In this document: positions 23,193-36,200 of the stretch, in pieces
How the letters are laid out: each line of letters opens with the position of its first letter
How positions within the stretch are numbered: position 1 is the first letter of the stretch
NCBI RefSeq assembly: GCF_051020975.1
Contig: NC_135033.1
Span: 9,389,501 to 9,453,500, forward strand
From: Osmia lignaria lignaria
Lineage: Eukaryota; Arthropoda; Insecta; Hymenoptera; Megachilidae
Length of the DNA: 64,000 bases
Reading direction: 5' to 3'
Position numbers and translations under genes: made by a program
Notes under the pieces: generated by a model
The model's database searches: none
Seen by the model: the letters and a program-made list of their open reading frames with translations, nothing else
What the model was told of the DNA's origin: nothing

Positions 23193-24963
23193 TTAATTAG
23201 GGATACCTAATGTAACATCATACCTAACAAATGGGTCACTAAGATAAGCACACCATGTAAAGCCAGGTGGATATCCTGAAAAAATTGGGCAAATATTTAA
23301 AATTAGTAATTTGATTCAAATGACTTAAAAGATTATATGGTTAATAACTAAACTTTCTACAAAAAAAAGTGCTACAATTTCTATGATTAGAAAACATAAA
23401 CATACCAATTTGTACATACATACATAAATGAATATATTTTAATAAAATGTAATGTGTTTGTTTAAGCATACATGTATATCAGAAAGATACAAGTCAAGCT
23501 ATACTTACACCTGTACCAGTTTGTGAATGATATTCATGTGTTCACAGTGTGTGACCGAGATAAAATATCAAAGCATACTATCTTTTGTCCAGCTGCATGC
23601 AAGTAATATCCCTGGATTAGTCAGTGGTTAGTAACAAATACCTATATTTTAGAAAAATACGTATACATTGAACTTTGTAGGTACATTTGGTAACTAAAAC
23701 TAACAATATATTTTATGTGCAATAACTATTACTTTAATGAAATAGTTTTTTACATGAATACAATCATACCTCCACCAAGAAAACATATATCATATACTTA
23801 TCTTTATTTATAACATTTTTAACAATGATATCAAAATGCTTTACATTTTTGTTATATAAAAGTAGAATAGCCTTATTCATTTACAAATATTATGTATTTT
23901 TTTTTAACATAATATAAAAGTATACAATATATTAATTACATTCTCATATAATGTATTGATATATTCAATTAGGACGGAATTCAGATATGTAAGTTCAACA
24001 TTGTATGCCTTTTACAACATTATTATGACGATTTATCATAGACAATAATTATAAAATATATGTATAAACAATTATATAAAATGTTTCTAGCTGCTTTAAT
24101 ATCAGGTCTTTACTTGTAATAATAATAAATTGTAGTAACTAAAATGCAAGAATTTCTTTTTAAACATAAAAATAAAATTTAACTTTAACAGATTAAAATC
24201 TTCCAATTCATACATAATTTATGTATGGTTTTCTAGTATCAATAGTTGAAAGCAATATAACATGTATTAAAAAAATATATGTTATATATATATGATATGC
24301 ATAACATTTAGTAAATGTCTTCAGAATTTTGAAACATTTGAATTTATGAATAATAATGTAGTAACAATGGAATGATTATATCGTTTCTTTTTTCAAGTAT
24401 TAATGTTATGTATAATCTATCTCTTTAACATTTTTTATATTTAACATAATGTGCTACTATATGTTGTAAAGTGGTGAATGTTATTTAGATTAGTTAAAAG
24501 CAAATTACAATAAACAAAAAATTGAAAAAATATGACTTCTTTGTATGTAAAATACAAAAAATTCTATGATACTATATTATAGCTAACGATAAAAAAATAA
24601 TTTTAAGTATAACTGGTAGTAAAAGTGTTTGATAGATGTGTAATAAAAAGTAGATAGGAACATACAATCAACTGATCAAATTATCTGGAATTGTAATTAA
24701 ACAATTGATCTTAGTTATTTACCATCAAAATTCGGCATCAGAAAAAACGTACGAAATATTAACTTGCCTCTAGGCTTGTATTTGAGATGGTCCTCAATGA
24801 ATTGACAAGGACAACGGGCGGAGACACAATGTCGTGGTGGAACAGACAGACCGGCGATGTCTCTATTTCGTTCCTGTGAGTCTATAACCAGATCAAGTCT
24901 GCGGCGCACAAAGTGATGTGCCCATCGAGATGCATACCTCAGCAACAGCAACTCCGCCCGTTC
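23193..24963 (-). other. TMEM268: TMEM268 alternative terminal exon A plus final exon
   Basis: Exon A starts after GTGTTGACAG with ERAELLLLRYASRWAHHFVR and contains RCPCQFIEDHLKYKPR. At AGAG|GCAAGT (24768) the sequence matches the typical GC donor. Splicing to 23275 continues GYPPGFTWCAYLSDPFVR to a stop at 23193. Read through without splicing, exon A ends at 24715 with a less plausible tail. Confidence 0.6.
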
Positions 24964-27673
24964 CTGTCAACACATACCATCATCATTCAGTACCTAGAGC
25001 TAAATTAATAAATTTATGTTTTATACATTAACAACAAACTCATCTGTAAAGCTGAAAAGTCTGCTATACGTAAAAGACATACTATGTACACTCAGTTTTT
25101 AACTACTGTTATAAATTACATAATTTATCATTTTGTCACAAATCTTATATCATTCACCATTTCACACAGTCATTAAGTACAATATCAAATGTGCAATTTC
25201 GGATTATATAATATTTAAATATTATATACAAGTTATGCACTAAGAAAAAATATTAAAAGCAAACTTGTAACATGTACACATGTGTGCAAATTATTCAAAT
25301 TTCATCAAAATAATATAATACAAAGTGGCATCAAATTAATTATTTAAAATTAAAACCATATTAAATTTCATGTAAAAGAACTTTAAATATTATCACTATT
25401 AGTGATCCAATTTACAATAAAAATATGAGTAAAAATTCTTCCTTAATATCAATATGATATAAAAATTTAATTGTAATTAATAATTCTAAAAGCGAAAATC
25501 TTATATAATTAAGTACTAAATGATAAGTAAGTAGTTTTAATATCTAGCGCGACTTATTTTCATTAACTTTCATGAATATAAATTTTGATTATTTATTCGG
25601 TTTTAATAATATTATCTATGTTATCTACAAATATAGTTACAAAACTATTTAATTTCTATTGTTTTTAATATATGATATTTCGTATTTAAAGTTCTCTTTG
25701 AAGAAAATGTTAATCATGAACGTGATATTAAAATAATTATAATCAACTAAAGTGTAAGTTTTTAAAAACTGTTTTAAATTGCTATAAGCAATACTGTTAT
25801 CAGTTTTTATGTGCACATTCAACAATTTTGATTTAAATGCCTCTATCTTTAAGAAAACTACTCCAGGAAGGACAAAAATCTCTGCCCTGAACATGTGGCT
25901 TATTACGTAGCCATTCTTCTATATATTGACATGGACATAAAGCTGATGCTAAATGGCGAGGTGAAGAAGGATTTCCACCTTCTTCGTCAACTGTCCAATC
26001 CAAACGTCGACGTAAATAATCCTTTGCCCAACGTTGTACATAACGGCAGAATACTTGTTCACTTTTACCCTAATAGTTTTTATTTCATTTTACAAGAGAG
26101 TAACAAAAAGAATTGTAATAAGAATTTAAAAATATAACAACAAATGTAAAAAATTAAAATAAATTAATAAACTTAACTAAAATACGATTACCTGCTAAAA
26201 GATGCTTACCTGTTTACGAGAAATTCTAGTAGTAGTACTGCCTTGGATAACAATATCACTATCGTCAATATCCATTCGCTGTTGCAATTCCCTCTTTCTA
26301 CGCATTTCAGAATTTCCATCTTCACCGATTATTCTACCCTCGCGTTCTTCACGTTCTATAACTTCTTGTAACTTTTTCTGTTATAAAATAAATGTTCCTT
26401 ACATTCAATACACTTTGGCAAATAAATGTTCTGTTTGTATCAAAAGCAAATATTTTTGTATATCAATAAAATACACTAAATAAAATAAGTTATCACAAAA
26501 CATATTAAGCCCTAACTATTTAAGTAAATTGCATATTTAATTACACTTACGATGCAATCTGTAGTATCAAAATATATAAAACAGAGATTGACTTTGTGAC
26601 AAGAAATCTTCCCTCTATCATCCAATCCAAGCAATATTTTATGTCGAAGTAAATGCTTGTTCACTTGAGCCATACATTTCTCAAGATTATGATTTAATTT
26701 TATCTTGATAAACATGCAAAAGAATATTGCAGCAGCATTTAGGACTAACCACATAATGCCGAGGCCAAATAAAGTAAGACCAGTTACTCCAGAAAATAAT
26801 AAGCCAAGCAATACAATAAATGCAGTGAATATCCAAAGAACAAGGATTCTTTTGTAGCATACATTGTACATATTAAAACGTACATCATTCACAAGCAACT
26901 CCATAATATGTACGTAATCTTCTACTGTAAGCTGCAATAAATATATTACAATAATTTACATATAACTGTAAAATAATGCAAACATCACATACGGAAAGAA
27001 AATATTTTTTAAATTCAATAATAGATAATACTATTCATTATTTAGTAATTGGATATTAAATGATATAATTTTATTAAATGTTTACCGTTAAGCCCTGAGC
27101 CATTAATTCTTCTGGTACTAATTCTGGTCGAAACTTGGCAGGAGTAATCCATGGCCATCTAGTATTAACTGGTAAAAGAGTAACTATAGTATCCCCATTT
27201 GCAAAACCTTGTCTAATATTTCCAATAGGTGTGCTTATAATATTATTTATAGTGCTTCTACCATTGGATACATCACGGAGATCAATGGTTTTAAGAGAAG
27301 CACTTTTAGGATCAGAAATTTTTACTTCGGACGGCAAATTAAGATCTGGACTTTCAGATGTGACAGACCTACTTAGACCTGACCTATCTAAATTAATCTG
27401 GACGGATTCAGTTGATATCACAGCACCTTTATACTCATTGTTTTTTGTTTGTTGATTATCTAATTTATCAACAGTTTTTCCAATTTTCTCAACATTTACT
27501 GTAACTGATTCTGGTTTTATTACAGCTGGTGTATTTACTTTAGTTTTTTCTTCCATACTACCATTATCTTTAACAGGTGTTTCATCTTCAAATTGGACCC
27601 AATTTTTTGTTCTTGAGGATATATCAGGTGAATTAACTGTTGGTACATTATCAGTTGTGTCCTGTGAACTCAT
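23193..27673 (-). CDS. TMEM268: Transmembrane protein TMEM268, with alternative last exons
   Basis: Common exons 27673-27086, 26931-26551 and 26377-26210 all end in phase 0. They can continue into exon B (26069-25833, own stop, 457 residues in total) or skip to exon A (24963-24768), which joins a final exon (23275-23193) through a likely GC-AG intron, 471 residues. The first ~195 residues are Ser/Thr-rich and soluble. Two membrane helices lie at about 225-245 and 248-272. Then come HKILLGLDDRG and CFIYFDTTDC, matching HRVLLGV and WFVYFD of human TMEM268. The C-terminal unit, RYxxRWA...RRRLD...PRHxxSAxCPCQxIE, is present in both A and B. TMEM268 is poorly characterised. The real start follows a TTACTTCTTCAG acceptor, so a 5' UTR exon (ending near 28203) is likely. 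Confidence 0.85.
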
Positions 27674-28967
27674 TTTCACTGAAGAAGTAATAAAAAAATT
27701 AATAAAAATGTATAGAAACATTTAATGTGATATATAAAAAAATATATGTACAATCATTAATTTTAAAATGGCCTATTTCCTTAACCCACAATGAACTAAT
27801 TGTTCCTTCTTGTTTATTTATATGATTAATATTAATTTAGTTAAATATTTATAAAATATATCATACATAATGATGAATGTTTACAAATAATGGTTTAAAA
27901 AAAAAAAACAGGGAGTGCCCATGAACATATAAATTATAATATAAACATATATTAAAATATAAAGTACCTTTCTAAAATAATTAACAGTTAAATCATTGTA
28001 TTAAATATTATTTTGATTATCCTTCTTACATAAAGAAATATATAATATAAAGTATACACAAAGATTGAAATATTTATACATAGAAACAAAACTTCACTTG
28101 AATATTTATTTACAATTCTTATTATCGAAAGTGTAGTCACTAAAAAATACATAAATGTTGTATTTATTGTATATAGAACAAATATATGGTTAATTTTATT
28201 ACCTGTTGTGATATGACCTATCTCATATCCGTGAGGTGAAAAGGTACGTAATACACGAAATCAAGGTGTGCAGCATTACGATACGAAAAAGAAGGGTGGG
28301 GCAAGGAAAACCATACGACACATACGATACATTTGCCTGTTCGATTGTTATGAATGTGTTAATTTGACCTCAACTTTATGTGTTTATATAGCATTATGTA
28401 TGTATTACTATTTCTAGCCTTTAATAATGAATGGTTACACCATTGCAAAGAGTCCATAGACAATTTTTATTGGAATTAGATACATTTTTAGTATAGTTTC
28501 ATATTGAATATATCTATATATCTATCTATGTGTGTATAAGTATATATATGTATATACACTAGCAAAATTATTACTAACCATATATGTAAAGTGAATAAAC
28601 ATGTTATGTATATATATATAATTGTATTACATGTATACTTGCTAATTTACTTATATTGTTATGATTTATACAGGAATCTTGCTACTATGAGTTAGTTCTA
28701 CTTTTATACAACAACATTTATTCAATAATTTTATAGTATCAGAAATAATTGAGATGTCAATAGTGATTGATCCATCTTGCACTCATAAGTATGTATTTCA
28801 GCAGTTAAACACATACATACTTGACTGATAATGAGTTGCACAGAATTATTTCTTATAATATTATTGTAGATACTGAATGGATGCATATGTATTGCTAAAA
28901 AAATTGTATATTAAAGTGTGGTTAGTATCATTATTAAGAAATTGTAAAAAATTCAAAATTCAATACA
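27674..28967. promoter_or_regulatory. Divergent TMEM268/TTC19 region
   Basis: About 1.3 kb. The minus strand has a likely non-coding first exon of TMEM268 ending at 28203 (CACAACAG|GTAATA), with a GC-richer segment at about 28230-28340 that is probably its start region. The TTC19 promoter must lie between that and 28968. Short TA/TC-rich tracts occur at 28500-28560. Confidence 0.4.
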
Positions 28968-30256
28968 ATGTATTGTCAAAGGATAATTACAAACACATTC
29001 AGATATGCTCAAGTACGCATAAAATCTAATTATACTGCTGCAAATATTTGTCTGTTAAATTTAAGGAAAGGTATATTTACAACATATTTGCCACAAATTA
29101 ATAAAACAAAACATTATAAAAACTATAATCAAAAAAATTCATCACAAATTAATTATTTTATTATCTCAAGCAGTATTTTATTTAACTTATTTGGTTCTAA
29201 GGAAGAAAAAGATGAGGTTGAAGAATTAAAAATGACAATCAAACGATCAATTTTATTAATTCAGGTTAGATAATGAGCTATATTATTTTGATCTTATTTT
29301 ATAAATAAGTAATGATTATTTTGCTGTTATAGAAAAAGGAATTTGAAAAAGCAGAGCAAATGCTACATGTTGCTTTAAGGCAAGCACAAACTTTACAACA
29401 TTATGATGGTATAACTTATGTATATGATATAATGGCAAATTTAGCATACGATACAAATCATTTTAAAAAAGCAGAAAACTTATTTGTGTCAGTTTTACAA
29501 AGATTAATATCTAAGGGAGTTCCAGAAGATGATTTAGCAGTCATACATATTAGTCTTAAAATTGCTGACATAAGCAGCAAAACAGGAGATTTAGAGTAAG
29601 CAATCTTAAGAAAAATTTCTATAACTTTTTCTTTTCTTCATTTTACATTAAATAACATATCGTATATTTTATGAACATAGAAAAGCAGAAAAAGGCTTCA
29701 AATTTTGTTTGAATAATTTAAAAAATCACTTAGCTAAAGATAGTGAGAATCAAGATGTGTTACAATTATTAGGTGTAAATTTAGAATGGTATGCATCTAT
29801 GCTTTTCTCACACTCACATTATGTTGAAGCTCTTAAGTATTTTAATCAAGCTTACCAAATATGCATAAAAATAAATGGTGAAGAACACGAAGAGACTGTT
29901 ATTTTGCTGTGTAATTTAGGAAGTGTCAATTACATGTTACAAAAATATGACCAAGCTATTGAATATTTATCTAAAGCATTAGAACTAGGTAATATTGACA
30001 CAGATACAGATTATTATAATAATTTTCAATTGCATCAAACTGAATTATTATATTTGTAGGAAAAAAGTTTCCAGACATGGATGATTTAAGTTCTGTTCAT
30101 ATCAATTTGGGAAATGCATTGTTTGCTAAAGGATTACATGAAGAAGCAAAAAAGAATTGTAATGAAGGAAAGAAATTAGCAAAAGCTAAGAAAGATAATG
30201 AATCTGTGGCAGAAGCAGAAAAATGTCTTGAAAGAATACAAAGTGTGATGTCTTAG
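28968..30256 (+). CDS. TTC19: Tetratricopeptide repeat protein 19, mitochondrial complex III factor
   Basis: Four exons, 28968-29264, 29333-29595, 29681-29988 and 30060-30256, give 354 residues. The first ~55 residues are basic and without acidic residues, as in a matrix presequence (MYCQRIITNTFRYAQVRIK), and are followed by a hydrophobic stretch (INYFIISSSILFNLFG). TPR helices fill the rest: AEQMLHVALRQAQ, ITYVYDIMANLAYDTNHF (very close to human ITYTYDLMANLAF), LEWYASMLFSHSHYVEAL, and VHINLGNALFAKGLHEEAKK. TTC19 helps clear Rieske-protein fragments from complex III in the inner membrane. AATAAA at 30346-30351. Confidence 0.93.
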
Positions 30257-31186
30257 AATCAATTTAGGTACACCAGCTAGTAGCTAAATTAGCTAGTATC
30301 GTTTAGATACTATAAATTTGATATGTAAATATATGTCCTGATTTGAATAAAAATAACAGCTATTTTATAATAATTAGTAGTGATTTGATTCAAATTAAAA
30401 ATGTAATTCTTGTCATTGTAGAAAATATATGCATTCCACTGATGTAGAAAAGATATAATTTTTATTTTCATTTACAGCAGTTATATGCTTATTGCCAGAA
30501 TTAATAGTCGTACAAAATTAAATAAGTTCAATGCAAAAAATATATCACTTTATAGCACAAATCATTTTTTAAAACGATGTTTTAGATATGCTATAATAAG
30601 TAATTGAATGCAAAATGGTCTGTACTAAAAAATCAGTATGTTAGTGAATTCAATATCTACATTTACGACAAATATATTGAGTATGAAATATTTGATTACA
30701 TTATTTTTTATAAGACTAATTCATTTATAATTTTATATAATAAATTATTACAGTACTTTCATAAATGATAATATCATTTTTTCTGGAATTACGTTATATA
30801 ATTTTAATATTGATTGGAGTTGCAATTTTTCTATTTTTATTTACATACAGAGTACTCGCCTACGAGTGGGCAACCTTTGATTTTAAACAACTTTTTCTTT
30901 TATCAAAATGCTCGTTTGTTCAGAATCACCCCAGCTACCACCTCCAGTAAGGATACTCATCCGTAGCCGAACACCTTATATAATATAAATGATATCTAAC
31001 AAAAATTGAATTCTTTTTTATATTCATTGACCTTTTCCTTGTTAAAATTTGTAATAGATATATAACGATTTTTTTTTCACTGGTATTCATGTTATGCAAT
31101 ATATTTGTTCCATTAGTAGTCTTTAACGAATACAAATGGAAATGGAAATAAATCCTTGATTAATGATCACAATGTATTGAAGAAAT
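30257..31186. other. Convergent spacer TTC19 / Catsup
   Basis: Holds both 3' UTRs and the diverged repeat at 30846-30985. No gene is supported. Confidence 0.5.
30846..30985 (+). repeat. Diverged element ending GCCGAACACC, copy 2
   Basis: Contains GTACTCGCCTACGAGTGGGC, a small hairpin, then CAGCTACCACCTCCAGTAAG and the end GTAGCCGAACACCTTATATA. It aligns with 14571-14672. Confidence 0.5.
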
Positions 31187-32505
31187 CTATTCATACTTTG
31201 CTATGAAAACCATCATATATACACCGAAGAGTAATGCAATAACTTCTTTCACAGACTGTCTAAAATTAGTATCAGTTAAGAGTTCTGGTATTACAGAAAC
31301 TGTTGCTATATAAATAAATCCTCCAGCTGTAAATGGAAGTATCCACATAGTTGCAATGTCACCTATAAATTAAAGTTACATTTTAATCAAATATTAAATA
31401 AGTTCTAACTTGTAATAGTTCATTCTTACCCATGCCTTCTGCAAGTAATGATACATAAGTCCCTAACAAAGCACCTATTGCAGTAGTAAGTTGAAGCATC
31501 ATAGCCTGCAAATAACAACCATATTATATAATTTATTAAATAAAAAATTTGCTAATTGTTCTTTTAATATCTTACTTTTCTTTTGCTATAACCACTTTGT
31601 ATCAAAATAGCAAAATCTCCTATTTCATGAGGTACTTCGTGTAGTAAAATTGTGAATGTGGTAATATACCCAATATTTTTCCCCGCTAAATAACTAGCTC
31701 CAATAGCAAGACCATCTGTGAAGTTATGTAAGAAATCTGCGACTAAATTTAAATATCCAGCAATTTTTATTTCATTTTCAGGTTTCTTAGATTCTTTTTC
31801 TTTAGAACTTTTCTGTGATTTAATATTTTTATTTTCTTTGACATTATGTACATGCACATGACTGTGGTCAGTTTTTATAATTCGTACTGCTTTCTCAACA
31901 ATTAAAAACACCACTATACCTAACAATACACATAATCCAACAGATATATCATGTACATGTTTAACTTCTTCATTGTCATGATCATGAGAATGTGTATGCG
32001 AATGAGTTTCTTCAGATTCATGTACATGAGGAACTAAAGCATGAGGAATTAAATGCAAAAATGCATCTCCTAGTAAGCCACCAGATGCAAAACTTAACAA
32101 TATCTTTAGCACTGATTCACATTCTTTAGTATTGTCTAATGGTACAAGAAACAGAACAAAAAATGGGGCTGCTGATATGATTAAAGTTGATGTAACAGCT
32201 TTAACAATAACTTCCTTATAAGCCTCATCAGATAAAACTGATTTCTCTTGATGATCATGATTATGATCATGATCATTATGTCCATGTGAATGATGATCTA
32301 TAACTTTAGATACACCCACACCATCTTGCATCTGGCGAGAATTAGCTTTTTCGGAATATTTAAAACTTGGTGGCTCGTCATGATCATGAGCTTGACAAAG
32401 AGTTGGTAAATTTAGGAATATAAGTAGAATAAATGTGCCAAGTAAAATTTTTGAAATCCATTTATTCTTCTGGCTTTTTTGGTTATCCTCTGTTATCGTA
32501 GTCAT
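31187..32505 (-). CDS. Catsup: ER/Golgi zinc transporter Catsup (ZIP7, SLC39A7)
   Basis: Three exons, 32505-31576, 31505-31430 and 31362-31187, give 393 residues. ZIP7 releases zinc from the ER and Golgi to the cytosol; fly Catsup also restrains catecholamine synthesis. A signal-like hydrophobic stretch (ILLGTFILLIFLNLPTLCQA) precedes a His/Asp-rich lumenal region (HHSHGHNDHDHNHDHQ). Several membrane helices follow, with a His-rich loop (HSHTHSHDHD) between helices 2 and 3. The metal-site helices carry HNFTDG (about 260-265) and HEVPHEIGD (289-297), the ZIP signature of the LIV-1 group with the HEVPHE form typical of ZIP7/ZIP13. The upstream in-frame TTG is not used as a start; the first ATG is MTTITEDN. 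Confidence 0.93.
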
Positions 32506-33280
32506 TTCTACAATTCTGCACAAACTGATCAAAACATAACTAATCTACGTATTGTCGTTGGTGTATTATTAACATACGTGCATAAAAATGTCAAAACTTT
32601 GTTATTATTTTATACAAGATAAAAAACTTTGGCCACGTCAGAAAATGGAACGTTATCAACATATACCGCAGTTCACCAGAGTCCATAACTGCGACGCGCA
32701 GGTTGGAAGATGGTGGGGGAACGCAGCGAGCTCTCTGCTAATCGCTTTCCACTTCGTTTGAGAGTATCGCCAATCAGGGCGAAGATGCGTACTGGAGATG
32801 CGCGAAAAACGAAAACTGGTCTTTTCGCGGTATACATAAGGTTTATATAGGTTAGTTTTTTCAAAACGGTACAGAAATGTTGGTAGTATTGACTTGAAAT
32901 ATTGGCCAGCATGAAAACTTGTGAATTTTAAATTCAAAAGATTACTTTGAAGTAGTAATGATAACAGTAAATTATAAACAAAATTTGGTAAATTTATTAA
33001 TTTGAAAACAAATTTACTGTTCATATATAAGCATGTAACGTTAGTGTGTATTAAATCACTAAATGTTATCTAATTTTGGTAAAAATTCATTTCATCTTTT
33101 AACCGTTGCTACGAAAAAAATTGGTTATATGGGTAGTACAACTTGTGATTGGCTGAAATAATTCAAGAAATATGTCTGATTTTGTCAAAACGCGGGATTT
33201 GATGAGGTTAGTTAATGAAAAACAAAATTTTCATCGTACAAATGTTCCTTGTTTGAAAGAATTTTGCATATCTCACTAAC
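32506..33280. promoter_or_regulatory. Divergent Catsup/KIF14 promoter region
   Basis: About 775 bp with a GC-rich core at 32640-32830. On the Catsup side, CCACGTCA at 32633-32640 reads TGACGTGG on the minus strand, the unfolded-protein-response (UPRE) core. On the KIF14 side, GATTGGCTGA (inverse CCAAT) lies near 33150, and a short upstream ORF at 33172-33279 abuts the start codon. Minus-strand ORFs in the GC-rich core look incidental. Confidence 0.45.
33172..33279 (+). other. Upstream ORF abutting the KIF14 start codon
   Basis: ATG at 33172 opens a 35-codon frame (MSDFVKTRDLMRLVNEKQ...) that ends in TAA at 33277-33279, one base before the KIF14 ATG at 33281. If transcribed unspliced it would force reinitiation. 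A GTTAGT donor inside it (after GATGAG) could instead make it a spliced 5' leader. Confidence 0.45.
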
Positions 33281-36200
33281 ATGTCACATAATACCTTAAA
33301 ATCTACGGGGCATGGTTTTTGTGATGCTATTTTCTCAAGTTCACCTATTAATTTTAACAAAGAAAACACTAATTTTCTTAATAAAAGGTGACTATGTAAT
33401 ACCGTCTTATCTTATCACATTACTATTCAAAAATATTTATTTTAATCATATATTATTATTTTTAGAGAAGACAGATGTTCTGACATACTTGATACATCTC
33501 ATAAGGGTATTCAAAATCAAAATGAAAGTAAATGTTCAAACCATGAAAAACGCCAAATGTTATTTGATGATGTCATAATGGAGAATTCAAAATTGACAAG
33601 TACACCTTATGGTGTAAGTTTGAATCATTCAAAATCTATGAATGTACTTCGTAAAAAGCAAGTTTTATTTACTGAAGAAGTAATACCTGATGAAAAGTGT
33701 AAAACTTCAACAAAAACTACATCTACTTCGATCTTACATGATAAAACTTCAAACATGAATTTTAATACTCCTAAGCAATACAAAACACGTACTGCTACAA
33801 GCAGTACAAGAATGAATATCTTGCCTTCGCATAGAACACCTATAAAACGTTATTTTAATGACAATATTTTGTCTGAAGCTACTCCTGACTGCTTTAGTGC
33901 TGTGCAAGTAGAAATACCAAGTAGTAAATCAAATGAGCTTGGTGTAGAAGATCAAACAGTCTATGAAGGAGAAAGCAGTAATTTGACTGTAGGAATACGT
34001 GTTAGACCCTTAAATTCAAAGTAAGTTTTTGTACTTATACATACATTTTTAAGATGATCCAACGTTATAATGTTTTTCATATCTTGTATTATTTTAGAGA
34101 ACTGAATGATTCAAAAGTTACATCAATTATACAAGTAAATGGTCAAAATATTACTGTCACTTGTGAATCTATTCAACATACTTTCATGTATGATCATTGT
34201 TTTGTATCATATGCAGATTCAAGCGAATCTGGTCATGCCAGTCAAGAAACTGTATTCAAAAATATGGTTCTACCATTAGTACAAAATGCTTTTGAAGGGT
34301 ATAACGTTTGTTTGTTTGCTTATGGACAAACAGGCTCTGGTAAAAGTTATAGTATGATGGGTCAAGAATCTTTACAAATAAATACAGTGCTATTAGACGA
34401 CGAAATTGGTATTATTCCAAGATTTTGTCAAGATATATTTACAAGAATATCTGCCAGTGTAAATAATAAAATTACAGTAGAAATTAGTTATTTTGAAATT
34501 TATAACGAGAAGATACATGATCTTTTAACCACTGTTAACAATGGAGTAAAAAGTGCTCCTCTTAAAGTGAGAGAACACCCTGTTTTTGGTCCATATATTG
34601 TTGATTTAAGTCAGCATTGTGTACAAAACTATAAAGATTTGCAGGTATGTTAATATTATTACCTGTAAGTGTATTAAAATTATTCCTATGTTACTATAAA
34701 TACATTTCGTCTAGACTTGGCTTAAAGTGGGCAATTCACAAAGAGCTACAGCTGCAACTGGAATGAATGAAAAAAGTTCAAGATCTCATAGTATATTTAG
34801 TATTATATTAACACAGACACAAATAAATAGTCAATTGAATAATGAATCTGTAGATGCTAGCCGTCGTAGCAAAATCAATTTAGTTGATCTGGCCGGTAGT
34901 GAGAGATTAAGTCAAACTTGTGCGAGTGGAGATAGATTAAAGGTTTGTTACGTCATGTTAAAATTTTTCCTATTACATTACTGTATTTATCTAACAAAAT
35001 GAATTACTGTAATTTACAGGAAGGTGTGTCAATTAATAAATCATTGCTCACATTAGGAAAAGTAATCGCATCCCTTGCTGAAAATACAAATAATCGCAAA
35101 CGAGGATTTGTTCCGTATCGTGAATCTGTTCTTACATGGCTGCTAAAGGTAAGGAATATTATATTATTAATAAAAAAAAAAATACTATTAAATCAAACAA
35201 TTATTTTATTGTTTGTTATTCATTAACAAAATATATTTGACCGTAAGATGTGATCATAAAATATGAAAATAAGTTATTACTTATGCATGAAGTGATGATA
35301 CTATAGCTACTATCGATACAGGTGTAAATTGAAAATGTTACTCTTTATAAAAATACCTATTCTAAATAAATAATAGTTATAATTCTAAAGTTACGACATA
35401 TAAAATATGTCCTATGAGTTTAACACGATTTGTCAGAAAAGGTATCGTTGCATAAACAACACTTTACTTTCTTTCATTTTTATCGTTGATCACTGAACGT
35501 TCATTACCATTTTTTAATATTTGTTTCGACGTGTGATCATTGCTTGTATTCTCTTCTTTAATACTATCGACATCGTCTTCTTCTTCTTCGTGGATCTCAT
35601 GGCAAGAACCCTTTCGCGATTTTCCCCTGATATAAGCGGCTAGGCTTCTTCTTTTATTTTCTCGACACAAATAACAATTCTCCTTCGATGATAGCTTTTG
35701 TTGATGATGTTGTTGCGGTAATCGTTGCGAGTGCGCTTGTGTTGATTTATCTGAAAAATAATTTTATTTCTCCGTCATCTTCTTTTAATCTATTTAGCAA
35801 GAAAGAAATATTCTTTGAACGGTATCGAAAAAGGAAATTTAACAAAATTTTAAATATGCGTTAAAGTAGTAGACACTAATTCTGAATAGTTACAGTTATA
35901 CTGTATCGTAGTACATATACACAGTTGGCTTCCCTGTGATGGTGAACGTGTTATTATTAGGTAAGGGTCAAGAGACTTTTTCGAATGCTGCTATCGTGCC
36001 TTCTTGCACGTAGCACGTTCCATTGAACGGCGCAGTATGGTGCGTTACACGTAGCTACCTCTCCAACTCGTACTATGCCCCTTTTACGTTTTATTATCAT
36101 CAGATTATAGTACGATTAAAAAACAAGATGAAAATATTTAAAAAAAAATAATATCTAGAACTTCTACGCATTTGTTCGTATATTTAAATCGCATCGAGCA

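Noticed and set aside
32656..33024. 122-codon minus-strand ORF upstream of Catsup
   Set aside because: It lies in the divergent promoter, overlaps a second ORF in another frame and has no family resemblance or splice link to Catsup.
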